Assembly: GCA_020692355.1 (NCBI GenBank)
Contig: JAIMKP010000004.1
Span: 1 to 64,000 of the forward strand
Source: Desulfosporosinus sp.
GTDB lineage: Bacteria; Bacillota; Desulfitobacteriia; Desulfitobacteriales; Desulfitobacteriaceae
DNA length: 64,000 nucleotides
Direction: 5' to 3'
Position numbers and translations under genes: made by a program
Notes under the pieces: model-generated
Told to the model about the DNA's origin: nothing
The model's database searches: none
Seen by the model: the letters and a program-made list of their open reading frames with translations, nothing else
Shown here: positions 34,152 to 44,418 of the stretch, in pieces
How positions within the stretch are numbered: the first letter of the stretch is position 1
How the letters are laid out: every line of letters begins with the position of its first letter

Positions 34152-35674
34152 ACTTTATGGGTATCGGCATGTTCATCGTCATTGTGGCTATTACCCTGAT
34201 GATCACTTACTGGGCCTCCCACCATAACAAGACCACGACCGAATTTTATGCAGCAGGACGGAGCATCAGCGGGATTCAAAATGGGTTTGCCATTGCAGGG
34301 GACTACATGAGTGCGGCGTCGTTCCTTGGCATTGCTGGCCTTATTGCCTTAAACGGCTATGATGGGTTTATGTATTCCGTGGGCTGGCTCGTCGCCTACA
34401 TCGTGGTGCTGATTCTCGTGGCGGAACCGATGCGCAACAGTGGCCGCTACACGATGGCCGATGTGCTCGCATACCGCTTGAGCCCGGTTCCGGTGCGGAC
34501 AGCGGCGGCGGCGAGTACTCTGGTTATAAGCACCTTCTATATGTTGGCTCAGATGGTAGGGGCCGGAACCCTCATTAAAATGCTCTTAGGTATTCCTTAT
34601 GAAGGTTCAATTATCTTCATTGGCATCATGATGATTCTCTATGTGACCTTCGGTGGGATGCTCGGGACGACCTGGGTGCAAATCATCAAAGCAGGGTTAC
34701 TCATGTTTGGGGCTATTTTCTTGACCTTCTGGGTTTTGGGGAAATTTCACTTCAATCTCGTGTCATTCTTCGACGCGATTACCGGCAAATTAGGCCAATC
34801 CTTCCTCGAACCCGGCAAGCTTTATAAGAATCCGATTGAACTCGTGTCCCTCGGCATGGCTCTGGTTCTGGGAACAGCGGGGATGCCCCACATCCTGATG
34901 CGGTTCTATACCGTTCCGACGGCCAAAGCGGCCCGCACTTCCGTGCTTTGGGCGATGGGGCTCATCGGTAGCTTCTACATTATGACCACCTTCTTAGGAT
35001 TCGGCGCGGCCTACTTCGTTGGCGGTGACGCCATCAAAGCAGTTGACAAAGGTGGGAACATGGCCGCCCCCCTCTTGGCGCAAACCTTGGGTGGTGGCAA
35101 AGGATCCTTGGGCGGGGAATTTCTGTTAGCCTTTATCAGTGCGGTTGCCTTTGCAACGATTCTCGCCGTGGTAGCAGGCTTAACGCTGGCAGCTTCCAGT
35201 GCCTTTGCTCACGATTTCTATGTCAACGTCCTCAAAAAGGGCAAGGCTGATGAAGTGACTCAAGTGCGAGTCGCCAAGCGTACTGGCGTTGTCGTTGGAG
35301 TTATAGCCATTGCGCTGGGGATTTTAGCAAAGGGACAAAATGTGGCGTATCTGGTGGCATTGGCTTTTGCCGTCGCCTCCAGCGCCAACATTCCGGTCAT
35401 TCTCTTCGCCATCTTCTGGAAACGCTTTAACACCGGCGGAGCAGTGGCCGGGATTATCGTGGGCTTGGTATCTTCGGTCGGGCTCATGATGATTGGGCCG
35501 CAGGTTATGGGGAAAGCTGCGCTCTTCCCGCTCGGTAATCCTGGCATTGTGAGCATCCCTTTAGGTTTCTTAGCGGCTTATCTTGGCACGATCCTGACAA
35601 CCGAGAAGACAGTACACTCCGATAAGTTTGACGAACTCTATGTTCGGGCGAATACGGGGCTTGGAGCAGAGTAA
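34148..35674 (+). CDS. actP: Cation/acetate symporter
   Basis: This 508-residue sodium:solute symporter has about 13 membrane helices and the family signatures [60 protein letters not shown] and [23 protein letters not shown]. It imports acetate and related short monocarboxylates with a cation. The position after DUF485 and between acs and the DUF294 gene supports the acetate assignment. A terminator follows. Confidence 0.94.
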   Translation: MNFMGIGMFIVIVAITLMITYWASHHNKTTTEFYAAGRSISGIQNGFAIAGDYMSAASFLGIAGLIALNGYDGFMYSVGWLVAYIVVLILVAEPMRNSGRYTMADVLAYRLSPVPVRTAAAASTLVISTFYMLAQMVGAGTLIKMLLGIPYEGSIIFIGIMMILYVTFGGMLGTTWVQIIKAGLLMFGAIFLTFWVLGKFHFNLVSFFDAITGKLGQSFLEPGKLYKNPIELVSLGMALVLGTAGMPHILMRFYTVPTAKAARTSVLWAMGLIGSFYIMTTFLGFGAAYFVGGDAIKAVDKGGNMAAPLLAQTLGGGKGSLGGEFLLAFISAVAFATILAVVAGLTLAASSAFAHDFYVNVLKKGKADEVTQVRVAKRTGVVVGVIAIALGILAKGQNVAYLVALAFAVASSANIPVILFAIFWKRFNTGGAVAGIIVGLVSSVGLMMIGPQVMGKAALFPLGNPGIVSIPLGFLAAYLGTILTTEKTVHSDKFDELYVRANTGLGAE

Positions 35675-35696
35675 AAGAAGAGTTGAGGTTGAGGAG

Positions 35697-35725
35697 CCCC
35701 ACCCATCCGGTGGGGTTTCTTTTTT
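35697..35725 (+). terminator. Terminator after actP
   Basis: CCCCACC pairs with GGTGGGG around CATCC, followed by TTTCTTTTTT. Confidence 0.9.
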
Positions 35726-35787
35726 CAGATGAGGAGTCAGCCCGTGAACGCGCCAATAGATAGCTAAATGGAGGGGAGAATTCCTTG

Positions 35788-37683
35788 ATGAAGGCATTAA
35801 ACGATATCCAACCGTTCAACAACCTCTCAGAATCCCTGGTTCAGGAACTGGAAGGAAGGATCGTTAAAAAGGCTTATCCCAAGGGTTCCTTTGTCTTTCG
35901 GCAGGGCGAGCCCTCTCAGGGTTACCTGTTTATTGTAGCCGAAGGGTTGGCGGAAATCATCCTGAATAATGAAAAGGGGCTGGATAATGCGGTCGGGCTC
36001 CGGCATCCCGGCGAATTTTTTGGGGAAACAGTTCTCCTAACGGGAAAAAGCTATCCGGCCTCTGTCCGCGCGGCAGAACCGCTCGTCTGCTACCTAGTCG
36101 AACATCGGCTATTTGAACAGCTGCTTCAGGCCCATCAAGCCTTTAGTAGTTATTTCAGCCATATTCTCACGGATCGGTTGCGCGGGTTGTATCAGGAGAT
36201 GGTTTGGGAAGACAATTATGATGCGGCCAAACTGAGCACGGAACCGTTTAAACAACGTGTCTCCGACATCATGTCAACTCCAGTGGTGACCTGTCTCAAG
36301 GATACTCCGATACGCACGCTAGCCCGCCGTTTTACCCAAGAAAAGATCAGTTCGGTCGTGGTTGTGGATGACACCGGTAAGATTTTGGGTTTGGTGAGCG
36401 AACGGGATCTCATTGGCAAAGTTCTGGCTCTCGACAGCAACCCGGCTCTCGTTCAAGCTCAGGATATTATGGAAAAGTCGCCTGCCCTCCTGTCACCTGA
36501 TGCTTTTTTCCATCAGGCCTTGCTCACGATGATAAAACGCCAGGGGAAATATATTATCGTGGCTGAACAGGGACGACCGCTCGGGATTGTGACGATTGGC
36601 GATTTGACCCGGGCCCGGATCACGAGCAGCATCGCCTTGGTGAAAAGTATCGATTCGGCTAAAAGTACGGAAGAACTCGCTGAAGCAGCGAAATTGATGC
36701 AAAAAATCTTAGTGACGATGGTTAAAGACAAAGCACCGGCCAAGGAGATTTCCGAGGTTGTCGCTGAACTCCATGACAGCTTGACGCGCAGGTTGTTAAT
36801 CCTTGCCGAAGAAAAGTTCTATCATGAGGGATGGGGTGGAGCTCCAGTCGAGTATTGTTGGTTGACCTTGGGCAGCGGTGGGCGCAAAGAACAGACTCTC
36901 TCCTCAGATCAAGATAATGCCATTATTTATGCTGAACCGAAACCAGAAGAGGAGGCGAAGACCAAGGCCTACTTCGCCGCCTTGGCGGAGTTTGTCGTCA
37001 ATGGCCTGGAGCAATGTGGCTTTGTCAAGTGCCCCGGAAATACGATGGCAACCAATCCAGCTTGGTGTCAATCCCTGACAGGATGGAAGTCGCAGGTGCA
37101 TCAGTGGACCTATTCCCCGAATCCTGATTCAACCCGGCAATTCAGCATCTTCCTGGATTTTCGTTCGGTTTACGGACTAGATACCTTGGCTGAATCGTTG
37201 CGGGATTTTACGTTCCGCCTTTTTCGTATAGCCCCTACGATCTTGCATCATCTCGCTCAAGATGACTTGTCACACCGGGTTCCCTTAAACCTATTTAAGC
37301 AGGTCATCCTCGAAAAAAGCAGCCAACACAAAGATGAAGTCGATTTAAAGAAAGCGGCTTGCATCCACGTCGTCGATTGTGTCCGCTTGTTCGCTCTGCG
37401 GGAAGGAATTGCGGAAACCAATACCTTGGGGCGTCTCAATAAACTAGTTCAACTGGAGCTTTTTTCTACCGATGAGGCGGAGTATTTTGAGGCCGCGATT
37501 CAATCTCTGATGATGTTCCGGATTCATGAGAACCTGCGCAAATTGAGCCTGGGCCAGGTTCCGGACAATTATGTGAATCCGAATACGTTGAGCAAGCGGC
37601 AGCGTTCGGTACTCAGAGAAAGCTTTATCGCGGTCGATCGATTACAGAGTTTGACAGGCACGAGCTTTAACGTTGAGGGGTAG
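35788..37683 (+). CDS. cNMP-binding/CBS/DUF294 putative nucleotidyltransferase
   Basis: This 631-residue protein has a cyclic-nucleotide-binding domain (about 1-130), two CBS domains (about 155-275), and a DUF294 nucleotidyltransferase-like domain with GSGGRKEQTLSSDQDNA near residue 370. A DUF294 C-terminal helical domain follows. The nucleotidyltransferase part resembles GlnD/protein-PII uridylyltransferase folds. In many bacteria this gene lies with acetate permease and a DnaQ-like gene and is thought to be regulatory. ATG 35788 follows GGAGGGGAG with 9-nt spacing; TTG 35785 is just before it. Confidence 0.9.
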   Translation: MKALNDIQPFNNLSESLVQELEGRIVKKAYPKGSFVFRQGEPSQGYLFIVAEGLAEIILNNEKGLDNAVGLRHPGEFFGETVLLTGKSYPASVRAAEPLVCYLVEHRLFEQLLQAHQAFSSYFSHILTDRLRGLYQEMVWEDNYDAAKLSTEPFKQRVSDIMSTPVVTCLKDTPIRTLARRFTQEKISSVVVVDDTGKILGLVSERDLIGKVLALDSNPALVQAQDIMEKSPALLSPDAFFHQALLTMIKRQGKYIIVAEQGRPLGIVTIGDLTRARITSSIALVKSIDSAKSTEELAEAAKLMQKILVTMVKDKAPAKEISEVVAELHDSLTRRLLILAEEKFYHEGWGGAPVEYCWLTLGSGGRKEQTLSSDQDNAIIYAEPKPEEEAKTKAYFAALAEFVVNGLEQCGFVKCPGNTMATNPAWCQSLTGWKSQVHQWTYSPNPDSTRQFSIFLDFRSVYGLDTLAESLRDFTFRLFRIAPTILHHLAQDDLSHRVPLNLFKQVILEKSSQHKDEVDLKKAACIHVVDCVRLFALREGIAETNTLGRLNKLVQLELFSTDEAEYFEAAIQSLMMFRIHENLRKLSLGQVPDNYVNPNTLSKRQRSVLRESFIAVDRLQSLTGTSFNVEG

Positions 37684-37700
37684 CTATAGGGGGAAGGAAC

Positions 37701-38396
37701 ATGATCTCACTCTTGACCATGGCGAAAAGAACGGTTGGTTCGGAGAGTTCGCCGGAGGAAGAACGTTTTTGTCAAAAAGCAATCAAGTTGAATCGGCGGA
37801 TTTGGCCCGATGTTCCACTGAAGAGCGGACGTTTTGTCGTGTTTGACACAGAAACGACCGGTCTTCAATGCCACAAAGGGGATGAGATGATCGCCTTGGG
37901 TGCGATCGTGATTGAAAATGGGGAACTTACGGGGGAAAGGTTTTCTCAACTCATTAATCCTTGTCGTGAGATCCCGGCGTTAGCGACGGAAATTACCGGA
38001 ATCACCTCGGATATGGTCGCTGAAGCTCCCAATTTTTTCACGGTCGTAGAACAATTTCTAGAGTTCTCCCAACCCGGTTTTTTAGTTGCGCATAATGGCG
38101 CCTTCGATCTGGCCTTTATGAGTCAAAAGCTCAGGAAGTCCTGTGGCTGCAAGTTTCGGCCGGCCTTGTTGGATACTTACATCCTTTCACATTTGCTAGC
38201 GCCGATGCGCCGGAGTCATTCTTTGGATGCCTTGGCCACATCCTATAACCTCACCTTGGAAGGACGGCATACCGCCCTGGGGGATTCCTTGATCACAGGG
38301 AAGCTTTTTCTCAGGATGGTTGATGATCTGCTGGCTAAGGGGATTTACTCAACCGGGCATTTGTTTGAATATCTGCAGTTTCGTCGTTTGCTCTAG
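37701..38396 (+). CDS. DnaQ-like 3'-5' exonuclease
   Basis: This 231-residue protein is a DEDDh exonuclease. Exo I is FVVFDTETTGL, Exo II VAHNGAFDLAFM, and Exo III is the HTALGDSLITGKLF histidine-aspartate motif. It is not fused to a polymerase. Such proteins sit beside the DUF294 gene in acetate-permease clusters in many bacteria, where their role is not defined. GGGGGAAGG precedes the ATG, 17 nt after the DUF294 stop. Confidence 0.92.
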   Translation: MISLLTMAKRTVGSESSPEEERFCQKAIKLNRRIWPDVPLKSGRFVVFDTETTGLQCHKGDEMIALGAIVIENGELTGERFSQLINPCREIPALATEITGITSDMVAEAPNFFTVVEQFLEFSQPGFLVAHNGAFDLAFMSQKLRKSCGCKFRPALLDTYILSHLLAPMRRSHSLDALATSYNLTLEGRHTALGDSLITGKLFLRMVDDLLAKGIYSTGHLFEYLQFRRLL

Positions 38397-38513
38397 CACT
38401 ACGAACGAGATGGACTAGGATGAATTTTTCCTGTAAAATGATAATCATGAGAGTTTGATCGAGGTATCGCCAAGCTGCGGTACCTTTCCCTTTGACCCAA
38501 AAGGGGGGAAGCC

Positions 38514-39461
38514 GTGCTTCAGTACATAGACATTCAAAACTTAGCGAATCGGGCGACTTGGGATGAGGGAAGGTATTATCAAAAGCATCGGCAAGAAAGC
38601 ATGTCGAGCCTGCGTCAGGCCGTTCATCTCGTGGGCAGACCAGAGCAGTTCCTCGTCGTCGGGGTTGGAAATGCCAACGATTTAGATTTGCCTGAGTTAG
38701 TGGGTATGGCACCCAAAGTCTGGCTGGCAGATATTGATCGAGCTTCAGTCGAACGGGCGTTAACCAGGCAGGGATTACAGAAGAGTAGCCAAGAAGGCGA
38801 GCATGAGGCTGTGCGGCAGGATTTTCAGGAGCGTTTACGAGTTTGGATCGGGGATGCAGGTGGAAGTGCTCAGGAGATTGATGATTTTTTGCGGGCCGTA
38901 TCACCGCAGTTAAGCCTGCAACAGATGGAGCGGCTAACCGTTTTGACAGAGGCTTTGCGGCGTTTGGCTAAAAGAGCCGAGGATTACCGGCTTGACGCAG
39001 ATGAAGCCCAGGTGCCGGAACCAGGCTTGCCCAGCACGGGTTTCGATTTAGTCGTGAGTCAGTGTGTCCTATCCCAGATTCTTTGGCCTGTGACCCAGGC
39101 AGTTTGGGAAACCGCAGGCATACCTTGGCAGGAAGGACAGGCCAAGCTGGTTCGGGGTGCTCAGGAATCGCTTTATCCAGAACTTGCTCGGGCGCTGCAT
39201 AGCCTTGCTCTAGGGCATCTTGCGTGGGTGGAGAAGCGGCTTCGGCCTGGGGGAATGCTGGTGATCAATACGGATGTGTCTTGGCAAGGTGTTCCATTGT
39301 ACGGCACGGATGTGGAAGCGGCGCTCGCCAACATGCCGCCAAGCCAGGGCCGAAAATGGGCGGCCCTGCAGCTGAGCGGCCCAAAGGAATGGGAATGGCA
39401 TCTTGACGAGGCCACGCGAGCTTTGGTCCGATCTTATCGTATTAAAAAAGCTTCTCTGTGA
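38514..39461 (+). CDS. SAM-methyltransferase-like hypothetical protein
   Basis: This 315-residue protein has a Rossmann-like start (FLVVGVGNANDLDLPELVGMAPKVWLADID) that resembles motif I and acidic loop 2 of class I methyltransferases. A later FDLVVSQCVLSQIL strand and LRPGGMLVINTDVSW strand fit motifs IV to VI. A helical insertion occupies about 90-170. The substrate is unknown. The GTG start follows AAAAGGGGGGAAG. It is followed by the CYTH gene after 56 nt. Confidence 0.72.
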   Translation: MLQYIDIQNLANRATWDEGRYYQKHRQESMSSLRQAVHLVGRPEQFLVVGVGNANDLDLPELVGMAPKVWLADIDRASVERALTRQGLQKSSQEGEHEAVRQDFQERLRVWIGDAGGSAQEIDDFLRAVSPQLSLQQMERLTVLTEALRRLAKRAEDYRLDADEAQVPEPGLPSTGFDLVVSQCVLSQILWPVTQAVWETAGIPWQEGQAKLVRGAQESLYPELARALHSLALGHLAWVEKRLRPGGMLVINTDVSWQGVPLYGTDVEAALANMPPSQGRKWAALQLSGPKEWEWHLDEATRALVRSYRIKKASL

Positions 39462-39517
39462 CTATTCTGCTGTCGCGCCGATTGACAGGTGGCTAAAAGG
39501 AGGGTAAAGCAGGGGCT

Positions 39518-40045
39518 ATGGGTATAGAGATCGAACGGAAATTTCTCGTTTTAATCGACAAACTCCCCCCTCTCAAAGGAGGAGAACGTTTGATTCAGGG
39601 ATACTTACGGGAAGAATCCCCCCAGATCCGTTTCCGGATCATCGGGGACAGCGTCATTATAACCATAAAATCGCCGCTCGGGCATGGCACCCGTTTCGAA
39701 TTCGAGGCGGAGAAAGGTTCGGTGTCAGCGCAAGAACAGGCATCCTTGAAGGAACTAGCCCTTTATCCGGTGCTTGAGAAGGTTCGTCATCGTATTCCCT
39801 ATGCAGGGTTGGTTTGGGAAGTGGATGTTTATCAAGGGGCAAATCTCGGTTTGATGACCGTGGATGTTGAGCTTCCAGCCCTCGATTATCCCTTGGTTTT
39901 TCCGCCTTGGGTTGATGCTCAGGCGGAAGTGACTCAGGATCCGCGCTATTTCAATACCCACTTGGCCCAGTATCCTTATTCGACATGGGCCGAAGGACCA
40001 TCTTCATACGGAGGATTTGGTAATTTTCCCTCTGAGTGTGTATAA
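39518..40045 (+). CDS. CYTH-domain triphosphate tunnel metalloenzyme
   Basis: This 175-residue protein begins with the CYTH signature IEIERKFLV, followed by beta strands carrying paired charged residues (IRFRIIG, ITIKSP, FEFEAEKG, VWEVDVYQG, TVDVELP). Family members hydrolyse inorganic triphosphate or act on other triphosphates, and a few are class IV adenylate cyclases; hydrolase is more likely here. AAAAGGAGGG precedes the ATG at some distance. Its end overlaps the leader of pepF. Confidence 0.88.
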   Translation: MGIEIERKFLVLIDKLPPLKGGERLIQGYLREESPQIRFRIIGDSVIITIKSPLGHGTRFEFEAEKGSVSAQEQASLKELALYPVLEKVRHRIPYAGLVWEVDVYQGANLGLMTVDVELPALDYPLVFPPWVDAQAEVTQDPRYFNTHLAQYPYSTWAEGPSSYGGFGNFPSECV

Positions 40046-40076
40046 TAATTGGGATCACGTTCTAGGAGGGAAAGCG

Positions 40077-41876
40077 GTGGAAACCCAAAAGCTAAAAGGA
40101 AGGGCAGATATCCCTGCCGAGTTTAAATGGCATTTAGAAGACATTTTTCCCAAAAACGATGCTTGGGAAGCGGAATTCAAAGCGATTGAACAGAAGATTC
40201 CAGAAGGCGAAACATTTCAGGGACGTTTAGGGGAGAGCGCGGACAGCTTATATGCCTGTCTCAAGTGGATGGACGATATGGGCCTGCGTTTGGAACAAAT
40301 CTACGCTTATGCACGGATGCGGCGGGATGAAGACAACAGGGAGTCTCTTTACCAAGGGATGACCGATCGGGCAGGCGCTCTCGCTGTCAAGGTGGGAAGT
40401 GCTACGGCGTTTGTCATACCGGAACTCTTAGCTGTGCCAGAGACAAAGTTTGCCGAAATCCGCCAAGACCCGCGCTTGGAGCTCTATGACCATGCTTTTG
40501 AGGATATCTTACGCAAACGGGATCACGTTTTAAACCCTGCGGAAGAAAAGTTGATGGCAGAGATCGGAGAATTGGCAGAGGCTCCGAGTACGATCTTTAC
40601 CATGGCGAACAATGCCGATCTGAAATTCCCTCTAATCCATGATGAAAAGGGCCATGAAATCGAACTAACGAAAGGAAACTATATTCAGTTCATGGAGAGT
40701 GCTGAGCGACAGGTTCGCCGTGAAGCCTTTGAGGGGCTCTACCACACGTATCAAAAGCAAGCGAATACATGGGGGGCGATGCTGAACGCCAGCATCAAAG
40801 GGGATGTTTTTAACGCTAAGGTGAGGCATTATGATTCTGCACTAGAAGCGTCTTTGCATGATGAGCGGGTGCCGCTGGGGGTATACGATGCCTTAATCAC
40901 GACTGTGCATGAATTTTTGCCGGAGATGTATCGTTATGTTCAGCTGCGCAAAAAAGCACTCGGACTGAATGACCTCCATCTGTATGATCTTTATGTCCCC
41001 ATTGTTCCAGAGACCCAAATGAAAATTCCCTATGCTGAGGCCAAAGAGATGGTCTTAGAAGGGCTAAAGCCCTTGGGCTCAGAATATCTCAAAGTGCTTA
41101 AAGAAGGCTTGGAAACCGGTTGGGTTGATGTCTATGAGAATGAGGGTAAGACGAGCGGAGCGTATTCCTGGGGAACCTACGGAACACACCCGTATGTGCT
41201 CTTAAATCATCAGGATACCTTGGATTCCATGTTTACCCTCGCTCATGAGATGGGTCATTCCCTACACACCTACTTTTCAAATCAGAATCAGCCGCATATC
41301 TATGCCGGCTATAAGATTTTCGTCGCCGAGGTGGCTTCGACCTTGAATGAGGCGTTGGTGATGGAGCATTTGCTCAAGACTACTACGGATAAGAAGATCC
41401 TGGCCTACCTGGTCAATCATTATCTGGAACAATTTCGTGGAACCGTATTTCGCCAGACCATGTTTGCTGAGTTCGAGAAGCAGACTCATGCCCTAGTGGA
41501 ACAAGGGGAAGCGCTGACAGCGGAACGCCTTTCCACGCTGTATCGCGAACTCAATGCCCTCTATTATGGGCAAGAGGTTGTGCTCGATGCGGAGATTGCT
41601 TGGGAATGGGCTAGAATTCCGCATTTCTACAATGCTTTTTATGTTTATAAATACGCCACTGGATTTTCGGCCGCGACTGCCCTGGCGCATGGAATTCTGG
41701 AGCAAGGAGAACCTGCTGTAAAGCGCTATTTGAATTTCCTCTCCAGCGGCGGCTCAGATTATCCGATTGAGCTTCTGCGGGGAGCAGGCGTAGATATGGA
41801 GACTCCGGTTCCGGTTCGGGAGGCCTTGACCATTTTTTCCGGATTGGTGACTCGGCTGGAAGAGCTTTTGACTTAA
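40077..41876 (+). CDS. pepF: Oligoendopeptidase F
   Basis: This 599-residue M3 metallopeptidase has the zinc site HEMGH at 390-394 in LAHEMGHSLHTYF, with the downstream Glu in FVAEVASTLNEALV. It cleaves short peptides in the cytoplasm. The GTG at 40077 follows AGGAGGGAAAGCG; an ATG 20 codons upstream lacks a site and would overlap CYTH. The length is normal for the family. A terminator follows. Confidence 0.96.
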   Translation: METQKLKGRADIPAEFKWHLEDIFPKNDAWEAEFKAIEQKIPEGETFQGRLGESADSLYACLKWMDDMGLRLEQIYAYARMRRDEDNRESLYQGMTDRAGALAVKVGSATAFVIPELLAVPETKFAEIRQDPRLELYDHAFEDILRKRDHVLNPAEEKLMAEIGELAEAPSTIFTMANNADLKFPLIHDEKGHEIELTKGNYIQFMESAERQVRREAFEGLYHTYQKQANTWGAMLNASIKGDVFNAKVRHYDSALEASLHDERVPLGVYDALITTVHEFLPEMYRYVQLRKKALGLNDLHLYDLYVPIVPETQMKIPYAEAKEMVLEGLKPLGSEYLKVLKEGLETGWVDVYENEGKTSGAYSWGTYGTHPYVLLNHQDTLDSMFTLAHEMGHSLHTYFSNQNQPHIYAGYKIFVAEVASTLNEALVMEHLLKTTTDKKILAYLVNHYLEQFRGTVFRQTMFAEFEKQTHALVEQGEALTAERLSTLYRELNALYYGQEVVLDAEIAWEWARIPHFYNAFYVYKYATGFSAATALAHGILEQGEPAVKRYLNFLSSGGSDYPIELLRGAGVDMETPVPVREALTIFSGLVTRLEELLT

Positions 41877-41889
41877 TCGATGGCAACAG

Positions 41890-41929
41890 AAAATCCTCAC
41901 ACCTGACGATTGTGGGGTGAGGATTTTTT
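41890..41929. terminator. Bidirectional terminator after pepF
   Basis: AAAATCCTCAC pairs with GTGAGGATTTT with an interrupted inner stem, followed by TTTTT. It lies between convergent genes. Confidence 0.85.
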
Positions 41930-41935
41930 AGCGTT

Positions 41936-44080
41936 CTAGGGTTTGACTAGGCTTTGAAAGCGAGAATCCTTTTGCACCGGCGCAAAGTCTTGTTCAGTGC
42001 GCGCGACTTCTTTAACAACAGGGTCCAACGCAATGGCTTGCTGTAGATACTCAAGAACCTTTTCGACATTTCCCTGACGACCATAGATGCTGGCAATTCC
42101 ATAGTAACTCCAGGGATCCTTGGCATCAAGATGGATGGCATCCAAGTAGGCCTTAATCCCAGCATCCCAGCGTCCCGCTAATTCATTAGCTAGGCCGAGA
42201 TTGAAGTGGGCGTAAGCAAAGGAGGGATTGAGCTGAATGGCTTGCTCGATCAGGGCGATTCCTTCAGCATAGCGGCCTTGAAACGCGTAAGTGGCACCTT
42301 TGCCGTTTAGGGCTTGATAGCAGGCAGGATCAAGTGCCAAGGCTTGGTTGAAACGAGACAGCGCTGCAGGGTAATCACGAGCGTAGTACTGTTTTAGTCC
42401 TTGGTCAGAGAGGGAAAGAGCCTGTGCTGTATCTGTGGTGCTGGGAGCCGGCCCTGTCGGATTCAGTGGAGAGGGGGCTGGGGAGACGGTTGCTGCAGGC
42501 GGAGGGGCAGAAACCGTAGGGTTTGGGAAAGTAGCGGTTGAAGCGGAGGAGGAACTCGGGAGATTAGTTTCTTCGGAGTGAGAAGAGACGGTTTGGAGCA
42601 ACGTCTGCCATATCATCTGATCGGTGAGGAATTCTACGGGTGCTTTGTCATCCGTGAGGATGAGGCCTTCCTGATTAGAGGCTGGTTTTAGGTTTTCGCG
42701 GTAAGCCTGGTAAAAGGGGGATAACTCCAAGGGAATTTTGTCCTCGGCTTGAGTCAGGTTTATGGGTTGCGAAGCGGCTAAGAGCACGTAATTGAGGCTG
42801 CCGGGGACGGGGAGAATATAGGTGTAGGGAAAGACCGTGGCCAGGGTATGCTGAAAAGACTGGAGCAGCCGGGACGAAGGGGAGATGGCATTGATGTTTA
42901 GGGCCAAGATACCTCCGGGGGTCAGATGGGTTTTAACATCTTGGTAAAACTCCTGAGTGGAGAGGTGGAAGGGGATATAAATTTGCTGTGTGTAGGCATC
43001 GACCACAATGAGGTCTGCCTGATCCGAGCGCGTATGGAGAAAGGTCCGTGCGTCTGCATTCACGACCGGACCTTCGGAGCCCGTGAGACCAAAATATTTC
43101 TGTCCCAGGGGGATGACATCGGGATCGATTTCTACTCCGGTGAGCGTTAGGTCAGGGATGGTTGGACGCACCCAGTGCTCAAAGAGTCCTAGCATCGTTC
43201 CACCGGCTGAGCCGAGAATCCAAGCTTTTGGGTTTGGCTCCTTACGTAAGAACGGGAGGACGAGGTAGTAATCATAATAATCCTGCGGGGCGAGGCCGTG
43301 ATGCGGGCGGGCAATAGACTGGATTCCGCCGCCTTCATTGTAAACGAGTGCGGTGCTTTGATCCGCTTGTTTGATGACTTGAACATATTGGTAAGGGGTT
43401 TCCTTTTCCCAGAGGACTTGGGCTCCTTTGACACTCTGAGGAGCAAACCAGAGCAAGAGAAGGGGTAATAAGGCCAGTACCACAGCCCACCAGCGCTTCA
43501 ACCCCCAGGCCGAAAGGGCCATGATGATAAAAGCCGAGAGGAAGAGGGTGGCCCGGGTGCCAATGGTCGGAATCAGCCAGAAGGAAGGGGCAAACGTTCC
43601 GAGGAGGCTGCCAAGGGTAGAAAAAGCGTAAAGCCGTCCGGCAATTTTCCCGGCATCAGCGGCAGACGGAGTGCTCAAACGGATGGCATAAGGGCTAACC
43701 ATAGCTAACAGAAAGATGGGCGGTGAAAATACGAGCAGGGTTCCTGCAAACGCGAGCAGGACAGTGCGCACCGGGGTAGCCAAAATTCCTCCGGTGAGGA
43801 AGTGAAAAAGCCATTGTGAAACAAACGGGATGGCCGTGAGAATGATCCCAGCACTGAGTGAAAGCGTGAAGAGGATTCGCGGCTCAGGCCGTTTGTCCGC
43901 TAAACGCCCCCCTACAAAATATCCCGCCGACATGGCGAGCAGGATAATCCCGATGATGTTGGCCCAAACCATCAGGGATGTGCCAAAATACGGGGCAATG
44001 AGGCGCGAAGCAGCCATTTCAATGCCCATGACTGCAGCTCCGGTGAGAAACACATACAAATAAAGAAATCGGGGCGACAA
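41936..44080 (-). CDS. Fused membrane/spermidine-synthase-like/TPR protein
   Basis: This 714-residue protein combines three parts. About 1-225 is seven or eight membrane helices (YLYVFLTGAAVMGIEMAASRLIAPYFGTS region). About 235-470 is a spermidine-synthase-like Rossmann domain (ILGSAGGTMLGLF, TGVEIDPDVIPLG, VNADARTFL, LIVVDAYTQQ). A Pro/Ser/Thr-rich linker then leads to TPR repeats in the last 170 residues. The synthase domain is of the type fused to transporters, often without shown polyamine activity. The TTG start follows AGGAGG. Function is unknown. Confidence 0.85.
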   Translation of the reverse strand: MSPRFLYLYVFLTGAAVMGIEMAASRLIAPYFGTSLMVWANIIGIILLAMSAGYFVGGRLADKRPEPRILFTLSLSAGIILTAIPFVSQWLFHFLTGGILATPVRTVLLAFAGTLLVFSPPIFLLAMVSPYAIRLSTPSAADAGKIAGRLYAFSTLGSLLGTFAPSFWLIPTIGTRATLFLSAFIIMALSAWGLKRWWAVVLALLPLLLLWFAPQSVKGAQVLWEKETPYQYVQVIKQADQSTALVYNEGGGIQSIARPHHGLAPQDYYDYYLVLPFLRKEPNPKAWILGSAGGTMLGLFEHWVRPTIPDLTLTGVEIDPDVIPLGQKYFGLTGSEGPVVNADARTFLHTRSDQADLIVVDAYTQQIYIPFHLSTQEFYQDVKTHLTPGGILALNINAISPSSRLLQSFQHTLATVFPYTYILPVPGSLNYVLLAASQPINLTQAEDKIPLELSPFYQAYRENLKPASNQEGLILTDDKAPVEFLTDQMIWQTLLQTVSSHSEETNLPSSSSASTATFPNPTVSAPPPAATVSPAPSPLNPTGPAPSTTDTAQALSLSDQGLKQYYARDYPAALSRFNQALALDPACYQALNGKGATYAFQGRYAEGIALIEQAIQLNPSFAYAHFNLGLANELAGRWDAGIKAYLDAIHLDAKDPWSYYGIASIYGRQGNVEKVLEYLQQAIALDPVVKEVARTEQDFAPVQKDSRFQSLVKP

Positions 44081-44418
44081 CGTAATTCCTCCTGTTCTTA
44101 AACCTGTAATTCATTCCTAACGACTTATCGTTTAAATCCTTCAATTAGTGTACCATACGGAACAAGGCATGCATAGAACAAAGAGGATTTCCACACCCTG
44201 TAAGATAGGAAGGATAATCTTACTTGGCATATCAGAAAGTATAAGTCTGTGGGTGCATAAGTGCAACTAGGCGGCCGCCTTCGCCGAGGGCTTGGCGCCA
44301 GCCAAGTTTTCTTTATGCTTGACAAATCTTTCTCTATAGTCGTAGTATTGAATCAGTGATTTACCCCTGGAGGGTAGAATAGATCGCTGTGCCTGGATAG
44401 GAAAGGGAGGGGAATATC
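44081..44418. other. Intergenic region with mrp promoter
   Basis: This 338-nt divergent gap has no supported gene. TTGACA (44319-44324) and TAGTAT (44343-44348) with an 18-bp spacer form a plausible promoter for mrp. A GC-rich block with the 6-bp hairpin CTTGGC / GCCAAG (44291-44306) lies just upstream. Confidence 0.6.
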
